Below are positions 35,897 through 49,037 of a DNA stretch of 64,000 nt, piece by piece. Position 1 is the first letter of the stretch. Each line of letters opens with the position of its first letter. Origin of the DNA: Torreya grandis. Taxonomy: Eukaryota; Streptophyta; Pinopsida; Cupressales; Taxaceae. The stretch spans positions 214,501 to 278,500 of the forward strand of contig JARHVA010005358.1 in the NCBI GenBank assembly GCA_037957365.1. Reading direction: 5' to 3'. Both the position numbers and the translations under genes were made by a program. A model generated the notes under the pieces. That model was given only the letters and a program-made list of their open reading frames with translations, made no database searches and had not been told where the DNA came from.

Positions 35897-37674
35897 CATC
35901 TCTATAATATTATGCCTTTTGACCAATAATTATGTGATATTCAACATTCCTATTTGGTTTGTATATGTCTATACATACAGTTAGCTCATGTGTATAGTCT
36001 ATGTATGAGGGTTAGAGTCTCTTCATACTTATACATCTGATGGTGGTAGTGATGGGTCTATCATGGTGAGATTAATGTATGTGAGTTTATGATGCCTTTC
36101 ACCATTGTCCAAACATCTCAAACATGAACCTAAACTTATGAATTCTCATTCATAGGTCTACAGCCTGTGAGTGATTGAAATACTTATGAATTTTATTTGA
36201 GAGTAAAATTTTAGACAATTATCTTCATTTAACCATACTTAAAATGGTATAATTGTGTCTTTGAACCTTATAATATTATTTATCATTTATACTTAGGCCA
36301 AATTTGGCAATCAAACATGTAGAGGGTTGTTCATATATTGGCAATGTTTCCAAAGACCAAGATACTTGAAGACTATGGAAAAAAATAACATCTCAAGGGA
36401 ATATCACATGAATTATATAAAATTGAGGGATATTACATGAATTTTGAATCATTTTTAACCTCTAAATATGATAAATATCTTAGACAAACTAAAAAAGACT
36501 TGCAGCAGGATGATATGCCCACACAGTCAAGACACTTTTTCTTTTACTAAAGACACTTCATGGAATTTAATTAGATAATTAAACCCAAATTTAAAGGTTA
36601 TATTTTAACTCTAAAAAAAAACTTCAAAATCATTCTTCTCCATCAAATTCAAAATCAAAGAAACAAAATAAAAATTAGACCATGCTTGGATGGATAAGTC
36701 ATAGTGACCAACTGTCACTCTTAGAAATTATTCATATAAAGTGTGGTGATAAATATAATATATAATTACATTAATTAAATAATTATTAGGACCCATAAAA
36801 AATCTCAAAATTTTATCTCCTAACTATTTCTTTCCTATCTATAGCATCCACTTGAATTTTACCTTTCTAAGCTTGTGAAGGTAGCGATGGAGGAGATAGA
36901 ATGTCTAAAGAATTTTTATGACCTAAAACTTGATAAAAATCCTAAAATTAATATTAATAATCTCAAGGGACATAATAAAACTATTTTTAATTGAAAGTCA
37001 ATCTTCTAAGGCTACAAAAGTGCCCAAAAGTGCTTGTAAAGTAGTATTTTGCTCATTTTAGGCATTGTACCTACAATTTTATCAATATATTATCATTAAA
37101 AAACATTATATGACATTAGGCACATTTTTAAACCCTATTTTAACATTTTAATTTTAACATGGTACATACAACACCTCTAAGTAGGCCAAAAGTTGACTAT
37201 AATGATAATTTATTACATAAGAACATAATAAAGGGTCAATACATGATATTTTGACCTTAAATACTCATTAATAAACTTTTATAATGACTCTAAACCATAT
37301 CAAATCTATGACCATGCTTTAAAACTTTAAGATCTCATAAATGACCCCCAGGACTAGACAAGCACACATGACACCAAACCTTAGAACAAGCTTAAAAATG
37401 ACTAATGTGACCATATGAAATATATTTAGGACCATTTAAGACTATGAAACTACCACATAATTTTTTTGATAACCTCATAAAAATTTTCAACGTATAGAGG
37501 TTGACCAATTTTGACTTCATGTCAATATTTGGTCAGCATTAAATATAATCTAAAAATTTCAAAATAAAATTTACAACATAAAACTAGACACAAGATTACT
37601 AGGGTGGCATTTTAATATTATATCAAAGTTATGGTTAAGATCACCATATCATGTCATATGTACAGGTTCATGAT
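34946..37674. other. Unassigned AT-rich tract with a TA-rich palindrome
   Basis: No supported gene. A palindrome ATGGTG-TG-(AT)n-CACCAT spans 35856-35899 with a 30-bp pure AT/TA run inside. The last 60 bases (about 37610-37675) loosely match the gypsy sequence just left of the copia-1 LTR (6455-6514), so they may be the upstream part of the gypsy-2 element. Confidence 0.45.
35856..35899. repeat. AT microsatellite inside a near-perfect palindrome
   Basis: A 30-base TA/AT run (35864-35893) is bracketed by ATGGTG and CACCAT, so the 44 bases can fold into one hairpin or cruciform. Confidence 0.9.
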
Positions 37675-37679
37675 ATATG

Positions 37680-38079
37680 TGAGACAAACAAGCACACAAG
37701 ACATAACTACAAGCTAAATGAAATTAATATGACACTATGGCATATGAAAAATAGGATCCAAAATACCAATTTTTCATTAATTGAAAAATCTCACCAAGTG
37801 AGATGTAAATATATGATATTTATGAGTAAATCCTCCACAAAATGTGGTCAATAAACACTTATAATAAAATAGTAACTACTCCATAAAAGGTGATCAATAT
37901 ATCCAATAATAGAGGAATAATTCCCATACCTGGAATAGCTGGTCAAGAGGGTTACTTCCTGATCATCTAGTCAAACTATACACCTAATCATCCTTCTCCA
38001 TGAAAGTAGGAAAATTCAAAGTGAGGGAAAAAGTATATAATAAATAAATATGATAAAATAATAAACCCCTACTCTAACA
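37680..38079 (-). mobile_element. Solo copia LTR (400 bp) in a gypsy remnant
   Basis: Aligns end to end with the copia-1 LTR at 6515-6916, beginning TGAGACAAAC and ending CTCTAACA. Left flank ATATG (37675-37679) and right flank TATG (38080-38083) give a 4-bp match, or 5 bp if one terminal A was lost. Gypsy coding sequence resumes directly on the right. No internal copia sequence is present, as expected after LTR-LTR recombination. Confidence 0.78.
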
Positions 38080-38083
38080 TATG

Positions 38084-40370
38084 AATTTTTAAATGTTGAG
38101 TCTCTTTTGGAATATCTTGGTACATATGAAGATCTCCCTTCTTTCCATCATAAAAATTATTCCCTTATGAAACCAATGCACATTCATATTTTGGTGAAAG
38201 TGATACTTATCTTGATAAAATCAAATTAAATGATCCCAATTCTATTCCTACTCCCCCATATGTGGAAGATGAATCTAAATTATGTAATGAGGAAAGAGTA
38301 TAATTTCACTATGGCACGGATAAAGATCCTACCCTAATTCTCCTAGCTTGAATGTTAAAAGATGATGAAGGATAATCTAGACAAACATTATATGATTATC
38401 TAGAAAGTTTTCATGGGATTAAAGATATATGGCAGGTATTGATCCATCAATCACATTACATAATTTTTTCTTATGTCTAGATGTAAAACCTGTTATGTAT
38501 AAAATATAGAAAATGTGCCCAAAGGTGGATTTACTAGTTAGGGATGAAATCCAAAGATTCTCGCATGATGGATTCATCCTTATTTTGGATTTTTCAATGA
38601 CTTTATAATATTTTATTGGTAATAATTCCTAATGGAGTTATTTTATGTTACATATATTATCACAATTTTATTGCATTTCTAAATATGGATATGATTTTTA
38701 AATCTATGGTAGGATATGAAATGTTATCATTCATGGATGGATTGTTTGGAGACAATCAAATTAAGATTAATCCTATAGACCAGGAAAATATATTTTTCAT
38801 TACACCATGTGGAACCTTTTATTATAAATTCATACCTTTATATTAAAAAATGTAGGCACAACATATACAAGATATATGACACACATTTTTTATTATTACA
38901 TCCACAAAATAGTTAAGGATTATGTTGATGACTTATTAGCAAAATCAAAACATCAAAAATATAAATGTTCTTGATTTATGACAAGTATTTCAATGAGCAC
39001 AAAAATATAATGTGCCTTAAAATATAAAAATATGCAATTTTGACTTATAAAATGAAAATTATTGGGTCTTATTATTTCTCAAAGGAGTATAAAATTTTAC
39101 CTTTAAAATATAAAATTTATACTTTATATGCCACCACATACTAATATTAAGCAACTTTTATATTTACAAGGATGCATTTAAGATAAATGACATTTTATAT
39201 TTCAATTGGTGGATAAAAATATATCTTTGGCACAATTAATTGAAAAGATACCAATTTTGAATGAGAAGAAGTTTGATAGCAAAGTTAAAAAGTTTGTCAG
39301 CAAAGTTTCAATACAATTAAAGAATATCTTATACATCCAATAGTTCTAATGCCTCCCATTCTAGATAATCCTCTTTTATTATATATTTCAGATATGTATC
39401 ATGATTTAGACACCTTACTTACACAACACGATGATAATCATCATGTCAGTTTATTACATTAGTCACATACTTCTTGATTATGAGAAAATTTATTCCACCA
39501 TTGAAAAGTCGTGTTTAGCACTTATTTTTGATGATTTTTTTTGAAATTATCTACTTCATAATGAGACATGTTATTACTAAATTTTATCCACTTCAATATC
39601 TTATGTCAAAACCCCAATTTTTAGGATGCCTAACAAAATGGGTGATGATTTTAACTAAATTCAATTCAAATTTTATTTCAGAAAAATATATTAAAGGACA
39701 AGTTATTGCATAATAGTTATCTTCTACACCATTACAAGAGTTATCACCAATCACTTATGAATTTTGAGATGAATTCATTTCTTATAGCATTTATAATGAT
39801 AATAGTACCATGCACTTCGATGGATCTAAATGTACCATAGTGTCTAGAGTAGGAAATGTATTCATTACTCATCATGGTTTAACCATGACCTGTGTTTTAT
39901 CTTTGGATTTACAAGCACCAAGAATATTATTGAATGTGAAGCTCTTATTCTTGGTTTTTTCACAAGACAAAATTTGAACATCAAATCTTAACATATATAT
40001 TATTATTCATAAATACCATCAATCAATTATAAAATATCTATAAATCAAAATAAGTCAAGTTTATACCTTATAAAGATATGGTCCAATGACTGCTAACATC
40101 ATTTTCTCCTTGTTACACTAAAAATATTACTCAGAAAGATAATCATCATGTTGATGAAATGGCTAGTTTTATTTATTTAATTCCAATTGACATTAATGAT
40201 GATCATGAAATGTTTACCATAAAAAACCATGTAATATATTTTCAGACACATAAATCATTAATGCATTGAAAACTCTTTTAGTTACTAAATGTGTGATTAA
40301 TCTTGAGTGGTATACAAATATGTGAATGTACCCCAAGGAGTTGTCAATTTATTTTTGTGTTGATATTATC
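38084..40370 (+). pseudogene. Ty3/gypsy (Tat-like) pol remnant: RT, RNase H and archaeal-type RNase H
   Basis: Plus-strand reading gives a pre-RT segment (FLNVESLLEYLG-like at 38090; DEIQRFSHDGFI at about 38546) and RT core NQIKINPIDQEN and FITPCGTFYYKF (open frame 38616-38846). After a frameshift comes the catalytic YVDDLLAKSK (38921-38950). RNase H follows with YEKIYSTIEKSCLALIF (about 39475-39525) and SKPQFLGCLTKWVMILTKFN (39606-39665). An additional RNase H of the archaeal type follows (HFDGSKCTIVSR, about 39810; DNHHVDEMASLI-like, about 40140), a feature of the Tat/Ogre lineage. Integrase and 3' LTR are missing; the sequence ends against an oppositely oriented gypsy at about 40372. Multiple stops and frameshifts make it non-functional. 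Confidence 0.82.
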
Positions 40371-40374
40371 TATT

Positions 40375-41299
40375 GACTTCTATCTGATTGTATCCATAGA
40401 ATCCATATAGCATAGAGAGAATTTCTAAACTTTTATATGTTTGAAGAACTTGATTCATGATGGATAGGGAATAATTGTCTTTTAAAGACATCTAATTCAA
40501 ATTTCATAAATTTGCATAGATCTTGATTTATCTATTCTTCTTACGAATTGGTATAATACTAGAAAGCCATGTTGAATGATGAATATGAAAGATAATTTGA
40601 TCATTCAACACTTATAAATTTCTCTAAAAAATGCCCCTCTTAGTTGTAGATTGTATTTTATTTATTTCTGCTTGAAAGGCTTAAGATCAAGCTTGAGTAT
40701 AATTATGTGTTGAATTTCATTTGGGTGGAAATATTTGATGTCTACATAGGAATATGTGAGTATATCAATGTATTTTCAAATCACAGTGATAAATTTTCTT
40801 CTCTCTTATAGGGAGAAACATTTTCTAGTTTACCAATCTAGGTTGTTCTTCAAAACTAATGTTCACCTTTTCATAATCTACTAAATTGATAGTATCTTTT
40901 TACATTTTCTTTTTGATAAACCTATCATGTATTACAAAGAGTTCCTCTATAGAAACCAAACCTATTTGAATTTTGTTTCCTTTGAGTCTAATAAATATTT
41001 ATTTATCTTGTTCCTCAGTAATGCCTTCCTTCATATTTTGTTTTGAATATTCTCTATATGATGATTCACTTCCCTCAAAATATAGGTTTTTAAAAATATC
41101 AAATTTCTCAAGATAAATGATATTTTGTTGGTCATTATTGAAAACTTGCCAATTTTTTAAATAGTCCAATACACTACACCTATTTATCAACTCAATCATG
41201 TAATTTTATTTTCTAATATCTGCATGAGGGATTAATAAATAAGAAGATACTATGAGTGAATATGCTTTGGCATTAGTTTTTATTGGGATATTCATTAGA
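40375..41299 (-). pseudogene. Ty3/gypsy-3 remnant, truncated RT end
   Basis: Minus-strand translation of 40375-40640 gives a damaged RT N-terminal half, including a KICANLWNLN-like segment (matching R-x-C-V-D-[FL]-R-x-L-N) and FYGYNQIEVN at the very end. The catalytic YxDD part is cut off at about 40375, where gypsy-2 starts on the other strand. The 66-codon frame 40999-41199 lies in the linker upstream of RT and shows no domain by itself. The remnant continues beyond the nested solo LTR. Confidence 0.6.
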
Positions 41300-41304
41300 C
41301 AAAA

Positions 41305-42829
41305 TGATCCGTAAACTCTACACTTAAAATTAAAGTGCAAATAGTTTTTATGGATACTTTAATATCTCCCTTTAAATCACTTCAAATTCTTGAATATTTC
41401 AACTGAACTTGTAAAAATGCTAGGAGTTAGCAGAAAAACATAGTTTTTTGAAAATGGATTGAAATTGTCTGTGACTTGTACTTTCATTCACCATTTAACC
41501 ATTTTTAAATAACGTTGTGTTATAATTATCAAAATGTAAATTACTTGCATGAGTTCATTTACTAATTAAAATCAAATCAGCAAACTGAAACAGAATCATG
41601 CATCAAATGACAATTACCAAAACACAAAATGTGATAATAGAGTTCAGCTCAATAATTGATGCCTACATCTCTAGGTTCACTAAAAGAGTGGACCGTTTCC
41701 ATTAAGGTCACTTTAAACACCTGGAAACAATAAACAACTTTCCTGCACGCTGATATCTCAATGTAAAAATTCACCTTCACTGTGACTGAATCAAGCCCAA
41801 CACCTTCAAATTCGATGAGTCTTCATAAACACCTTCAAAGTCACTCCAAATGTCCTAAAAATATCCTCTAAGGTTGAAAACATAATCCTCCAATATGCAA
41901 ATTGGATTAATAGAGTACTAATACTGTGTATTATGGCTAAAGGATGGATAAAAATCCATTAACATAAGCTTACCAAAGCTTTAACAAAGTCTTGGCCTTT
42001 TAAAATAAAAACATAGTAAAAAATTTGATACATTCAAAAATAAATTCATGCTTTAAATAACACTTTGACCCCCGCAACACAAGCGGTCAAAGCCTATCTC
42101 TTTTGGATGGCAAGTCATGAGTTTAAACCGTCAGCCTCCTCCTTTTTTGGGCTTTGGGTTTATCTTTATCCCACTATGTGTGGGTGGAGAGGATTAAACA
42201 AGGCTTTAAAAAGCCTTTGATCACCATTTCCTCCATGGGTTTATCCCACATGCTTCCATTGGGGATAGGATAAGGCTTTAAAAAGCCTTTAGCCACCCAC
42301 TTATCATGTGGCTTCGGCCATATAAGAGTCTTTTATCTCGGGCTTGGGCTTAGGCTTGCGGACTCACCAAAAGACCCACCATAAGACCCTATGGATTCAC
42401 CAATGAGCTCTATCCAATCTCCCTCGAGCTTGCTACCTTGCTCAGGCTTCAAAGTTTGAACTATCCTTCAAACTCACCACATGGCTTGATCAACGAGCTT
42501 ATCTCACAAGCTTAGTCACTTAACTCCACTTGGCATAAATAGTGATGTGGCATGTTGATGACATGGCATAATCATTGAACCATTTTTTTAAAAAATTTTA
42601 AATCTGCCAAGTGTTGACCTTTGATAGGTCCAAATGTCAAAACAACATCAAAACATGTGTTGCATGTTGCAAGTGACATTTATTGACCAAAATCAAATGG
42701 CCATAATAGGAGCTCCCGAACTTGGATTTACATTATAAAAAATGTGTCAAATATCTCTTAAAGATATCTACAGTGTTCCACCATTGAAACTCTAAATTGG
42801 AACCATTATTAGAACCCAATTTCTAATCA
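41305..42829 (-). mobile_element. Solo LTR of the G-patch retroelement family (1525 bp)
   Basis: Starts TGATCCGTAAACTC and ends TTTCTAATCA on the plus strand, with perfect 5-bp target duplications CAAAA at 41300-41304 and 42830-42834. In reverse orientation it aligns with the G2 LTRs: shared phrases include the complements of ggatttttatccat and aaatggtccag, and gtttgctgatttgatttta. It interrupts the gypsy-3 remnant, so it inserted later. No internal sequence remains. Confidence 0.88.
42070..42140 (+). promoter_or_regulatory. tRNA-like Pol III module inside the solo LTR (antisense)
   Basis: The A-box-like segment ACAAGCGGTCAAAGCC (42079-42094) resembles the type II tRNA (Ser/Leu) A box. A B-box-like GAGTTTAAACC lies at 42119-42129. 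The equivalent position in the G1 and G2 LTRs carries a related pair. It runs opposite to the retroelement. Confidence 0.5.
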
Positions 42830-42834
42830 CAAAA

Positions 42835-45110
42835 GGCTTCAAAAGATTTGATACTATCCCAAACATTGTTTTGTAGTGCTTGAGTCAATTATTTTTCACA
42901 TGATATTGACCACTAATCTATTTGAAAACTAGTTATTCATCTCCCATTTTTTTAGATTCTTAATTCTTATTTCCTTGGCAACTTGTAGACCAAGTACTAA
43001 ATCTTGATACTAGGCAGTGTTTTTGGTGCATTAAAACTACAACTTATATGATAAAAGAAAAATTTCCTAGTTTGGATATTTAATAATGAATCTTACTTCT
43101 ACACCAATTGAGGAACAATTTACATCAAATTAGAGTGTATATATATCATTAGGATCACCTTCCATCACTTCAAAAAAATTCAAAGCCTCCTCAGTCATGA
43201 ATCGATAATTACTTATTTCTACATATTGATACATAATGTCTGCTCTAGGGTCACCTAATTTTTACACAATATATTTAAGGTTTAAACTCAGGTTCTATGA
43301 GCTACATAAGTCCTTTGGCATGGCATGAGCATTATTTAGCTAAATTTCATCATCAATTTATTTATAATAAAGTATGCCTAAAAAAATGCCATAAGTGATG
43401 GAATGTCTACTACCAAGATAGTCATCTTGATCCTTTTTTGAGGAAAATATGTTTAGGGAGCCTAAATGTCTTTGATTTTATCAACTAGAGGTATCTGCTT
43501 CATTTTCATGCAATAGCAATTTCCAAATTAATTTATGTAGGTCAATCCAAGGGCATCAGAAACTTCAGTAGGCAATGAAATTATCAAAATCTCTAGTATC
43601 AATGATACAATTACTTACTTTGCATCCCTTGAGGAAAAGAGAAATATAGAAGGTTTCAACTTTATTGGATTTGGATGTGATAGCTACCATGGAATTTTAC
43701 TAGATTATAAGAATATGGAGTTACTAATATCCATTTGACATTTATATTTTTCATACTTATACTTTCTCATTTGATAAAATCCACTAGCATATTTAATTTA
43801 TTGGGGTTTGACCTCAGATACTCAGTTTGAGACATTTGGATTTTGGTTTTATTAATATGTTTAATTATATCAAAAGTAGGAAAACTAGTAGAATAAGAAA
43901 TTTCAATGGGTTAAGAAACATACACATCATTGTAACCTTTTAGATAAGTGGTAATGGTTGTTTGAGGATATTCCCCAATTTTATCCATTGGCTGCTTGCC
44001 TTTCATTTTCCCCAATGAAACAATTTCTCATGGAAGAATGACTTTTGTGATTTCTTCTTGTTTTTTAGTTTGTTCCTTTTTATTTAATTTTATGTTTTTT
44101 TGATGACTAAAAATGATTGACTATTCATATCTCCAATGGTATCATCATAGTCATATTCACTTAAATCATATTATAGGAATGTGTTAATAGATTTGCCACC
44201 ATATTCTTCTATATCAAGCTTTTGAAGATCAATATTTTCTATTTTAATTTCTTATTCTATTTCTTCATATCCAAAAATTTATTATGTTTCCACAAAGAAT
44301 TTCATATAACCATTTGTATTTAGATTAGGATGTGCCTCTATAGCATTTTTTTGTTGAGGATATTTTAATTCAAGATGATTACCTTGATAAGGTATATAGT
44401 TTCTTATAGGAATGTCTTGATAAAGACGAGTGATAGTTTTCTAGGGTAGTTGATTCATCAAAGCTTTATATAATTGGCCACCTTTTGTAAAAGTTGTTTA
44501 GTGGAATATTGACATGAACTCTATACTTTACCTATTGAAGGCTCCATTTGTAGTTACCCATGCATTATCATGCCATCTTTAATGTAAATGGCTAAAGTTT
44601 AAGCTCCATTCAATTTGAATACTCTAGTTTTTCTCAATTGATAACACACCTATGGTAATTGAGAATTTGTTAAGAAACAATTTTGATTTTCATATATCCT
44701 CTTAGCTATCATTGGTATCTTATGAAGTAGAATTTTATATTTAGATATGAAAATTTTCATAGGTTTGTAAGACTCTGTCTTCATCTAAGTGAGTTCTGCC
44801 AATATCAGATGCACATATTCTACTAGTTTGAATATATTATTAATCTTGGTTTTCATGTCATTCCAATTGATAATTACTCCTAGATTAAGATAATATAACC
44901 AATTTGTAGCTCCATTCTAGAGACTCTCAATGAATAAATTGAAGGCAATGCCCTCATATTTGAAACCTAATATTCACATGATATAAATAAAGCAATAATA
45001 TGTTCATTTACCATTACCTAAAAATTAAAAAAAAATCTTTTATGATCCTTCTAGAAGTTTGTGTAATTACCCCACGACACTGCCATGGTTGGAAAAATTA
45101 TTTGTAATAA
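42835..45110 (-). pseudogene. Ty3/gypsy-3 remnant, protease to gag side
   Basis: Continues the element split by the solo LTR. The best-supported part is a retrotransposon gag core on the minus strand at about 44770-44950: FIESL-x-NGATNWLYYLNLG followed by VIINWNDMKTKIN, matching the gag pattern of L-x-G-x-A-x-x-W-[FLY] then a Trp and a downstream helix. A protease-side segment with VSDALGLTYI lies near 43530-43560. Numerous stops. The 5' boundary is not visible and may lie in the unassigned stretch to the right. Confidence 0.5.
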
Positions 45111-48038
45111 GAGAACAACACCTAGTAGGATAAGATATTGAATAATTAATGCACCACCATGTGGTTTTTTTATTTTATTGGGATTTCAAGGGAGACTAAC
45201 GAACTTCTTTAGTTTATTTTTTTGTTCAGAATCTATCTTAAAATTAGAAGTCTATATTGACTAATAGAAGGGATACATGTTACCATGAGATCTAATTACT
45301 CTACTAATTCATCTTTCTACCAATTTGGAAGCATTGTTATTATTTTTAAGGTTTAGGTTGGATTTGGCGTGATCTTTGAGTTGTTCTTCTTTGTCGTACT
45401 CTTCATGAGACTATTGCTTCAACACTTTGTGCCAAAATAACATAATATTCCACTACTTTCAATATGTCAAAAAATTCTTGAAACTATGATGCAATGATTC
45501 TATTGACCCATGAAAATTTTCATAAGTCTAAAAAATGTCTTCTTGTGTTTCATTTAAACAATTAATATTTGGTTGAATTACTAAATCCTAAATTTCTAGG
45601 ATGGTCATGAGATGAGTTCCTTACTATAGAAGATATTTGGGAATATATACAAATAACTCTTCTCATTTGTTTATATATTAGAATAATATTATTTCATGTT
45701 AATTACTACACTGAAAATATTGAATTGTGTATAATTTATTTTGTTGTCCTAGGTGAGCAATCAAAGACTTGAAAAAACATTTTATTTAGTGTCTTTTATC
45801 CAATTGAGACTAGTCAGTGATTTTGATATTGGTGTATAGTAATAGTCTTATGCACAATTTAGTTTTTAGGATTTTAGGTTGCTTGATGAGATATATGAAC
45901 TATCATATGCTCAATAATCATTTTTTTATCTTTCTACACGATCTAATTCTTTGTTCAATATTGTCAAAATGACCTGCAGTTGAATAACACTACCCTCATC
46001 ATAGTCCCAATCACTTTATATGATATCATCATTAATATATGATTGTGTAGGTGGATCCCAATTGATATCAAGTTATTGAACTTACCCTTGATTAATGAGA
46101 AGAGTCATGTGGGAAAACATTCATATGTGGGTCATATGGAAATCAAAATAACGTGCTCCAAGATGAGCACCAAAAACTATTGTCTAAATAATTTGTCAAT
46201 AGTGACAGGACAAAATTTCTTCCCTAATTAGATTATGAAGTTATCTATATTAAAAGCAATCACACAATAGAAAAAGTAAACTATTACAAAAAAAAAATTA
46301 TTTTCTTGGGGGTTCATACTTTTAACCTAAAATTATGGGAAGGTGAGAAGAAAGGAAGATGAAGGAAAAGAGATAAGGAAAAGAGAAATTAAATAAGTAG
46401 AATAAAGGTAATAGGATGATCTTAGATGATTAAACATAGAAAATAAATACAAACACTCTGAGATAGAAATTTTTAGATAATGAAACCTTTATCATTCAAA
46501 TAAAATGAGAAAAAACATATCTTGAACATGCAAATAAGTTACATACACCAAATAAATTGAATGACATAAAATAATTTCAACAAATCTATATTTCCTTATG
46601 AAACAATTATCATTTTTTTTCAATGTCACCAAGGCTTATAAAATACAAAACCTTTAACACAGATTTAAATGGACTTATATAATTTAGTCTTTCACTCATG
46701 AATATCTAACAATAATATAGTATTTTATAAAATTTAAAGAATAAGGATCAAAACAAAATAACATACACATGCACATCATTCATTCAATTAAACTTGAGGT
46801 ACAAATTCCTAAAAATCTTTTTGTATTGATTATTTAATATGTTGTATATGTAACTTCTTGTCTTCCTAGCTTTCCATAATCTCTTTCCCCTATCAAAAAG
46901 TCTTTCAAATGACCCAATAACTCATTTTTATAAATTATCAAGATATTTATAGAATTTAGTTAGGTTTTTATGATAAAATAGGATGTATAAAATGACTTAT
47001 GAAATAGGAAAAAAATTGTTTATTACATCATCACTTTTATTGATAAAATAAAGCACTTTATAAAAATTAAGTAACTTTGAAAAATAAACTAAATTTATAA
47101 AATAATATCAAATTTATTAAATAATCCATGGTTAAATAAAGTGGGACCCTTTCAAAAAAATTATTTCATTTTCATCATCAATTTACCATTGAAAGAAAAG
47201 TGAGATCTAGGATTTACTGATGACTAGTTCTCTATTCAATTTGATTTGGCCAATTCACAAGTACTTCACCTATCCCAATCATGTGGGAATGAACACACAT
47301 TGTCAAGCTATATCACATCTTTGTGTGTTCATTCCATGAGGCTCGAAGTTTCCTAAAACACTAGAGTGCCTTCTTGATGGATTATACTTCCAATAATTTT
47401 TAGGTTATGAAAAAAAATTCACATACCATTTGCACTTCATAAATGAGCTCAAGAATGAGATGGTATTCAATCAACTTATTTTTTATTTCTTCAAATAGGA
47501 CTTGAAGTTTTTATAACTTTATAATATAGGAAATATTAAAACTTAAAGATGTAGAATATTCAATCTTGACCAAATTGGACAATTGTACTCTAAGTTTCAT
47601 TGTGGAAATGAATTGGTTGTCATCATGAAAGTAATTACAAGGTATTTATTCGATGATCTCTTAGATGTTGGAGATAATTTCATTGCCTCTCTCTTTTATG
47701 TTATCAAGTTTCACTTTTTTATTATAGAGCATCTACGTTTAAAAGTTGATTGAATTAGACCCCTTGATATGAAGATAATAATGTTAACTCTTGAGAATTC
47801 CATCAGTGATGAGTGAAGAGAAACCTGATTGGATCATGTCATGAAAATCTGGGAAGATTGATTCAGTGAATGACATATCTTGAGTGAAGTCTAACTCAAA
47901 TCCTATCAGATCATTAATTCCTATTTCAATCTTATCAAATATCCTCATGATTTTATTGAATAGATTCAATCCATGAACTTATCAGAGTGGACCAAAATTA
48001 ATTATCTATTAGATGTGATCAAATGCATAAAAACTTTA
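45111..48038. other. Unassigned AT-rich tract, possibly the 5' leader or LTR of gypsy-3
   Basis: No protein domain recognised. Small frames (46043-46231 plus, 47784-47969 minus) lack features. I could not find a second copy of this sequence in the window that would mark it as an LTR. Confidence 0.35.
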
Positions 48039-49037
48039 TGGAGTAGTAAGATCCAAAAAAAAACATAAAAAGAAGAAGCTTGTCTTCATAAACAAAAGTT
48101 ACATTAATAAGCGTTAGCCAAAAATTACATATGGAGGTTCATTATATAGGTGGAAGATATACATGTCCAAACATCCTTGTGCATGTGAGATTATCTTCCC
48201 CAGTGACCTTTATTAAACCTACAAAATCTAAGTAGACCATGTAATTAAAACCACATAGAGGTAAAATGCCTACATTAACAAACCCCTAAGTGTAGCTTAG
48301 GTGGGTAGAAGAATTGGGTCCCATCATAGAAAGATGATGAGGTACCCAAGTACCTATAAAATAGAGAACTAATAATTCCTCATACAAGATGTTGAAGCTA
48401 CCTATAGTAGAGCTCATAAAAATGACCAAGGTTGATGATGAAGCCCTCTACTTGAATACTTAAGAATATTAATTTGCATTAAATGATGTTTCTTCCTTTG
48501 CTAAATGAAGAATACGATGTGTGTACTTAAATTCTACCCATTCCATAATGGAAGATGAATGCAACATTATGAATATCTCTGAATATGGTTCAAATCTAAT
48601 ATGTGGCATAGGTCTAGTAAGATTGTGCACAAGAATAAAAGCTAATGCCACTGAAGTAGACTTTTTAGAAGGACATGGAACATTCATTGAAAGAATGTCC
48701 ATGTGAAGTGTGGAGCATGGCACAAAAACTCACAAGACTGAAGACTATATTGTAGATGAATAATGATAGGATTGAACACATGAAGAGAACCTATATGGAG
48801 TAGTAAGATCCAAAAATTAACACAAAAGGAAGAAGCTTGTCTTCACAAATAATAGTCACATTAATAAGCATTATCTAAAAGGTGCATAGGAAGGTTCACT
48901 ATATATGTAGAAGATAGACATATCCCGACATCCTCATGCATGTAGGATTATCTTTCCTAATGACCTTTATTAAACCTAAGTAAGTTATCTAGAACATGTA
49001 GGTAAAAATACATAGTGGAAAAAAGCCTATACTAATA
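48039..49037 (-). mobile_element. TRIM-like miniature copia derivative (999 bp)
   Basis: Two LTRs of about 242 bp, 48039-48280 and 48796-49037, each start TGGAGTAGTAAGATCC and contain agaagcttgtcttca. The left ends CTACATTAACA and the right ends CTATACTAATA. Only 515 bp lie between them. The bases just inside the left LTR (gtgtagcttaggtgggtag at 48291, then gatgaggtacccaagtac) match the 3' untranslated region of copia-3 and copia-1, so it is a deletion derivative of the same copia family. The internal frames 48469-48723 (minus) and 48521-48706 (plus) have no recognisable domain. No target duplication could be found. Confidence 0.72.

Noticed and set aside
39528..39713. Independent 61-codon gene
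   Set aside because: It is the RNase H segment of the gypsy-2 remnant.
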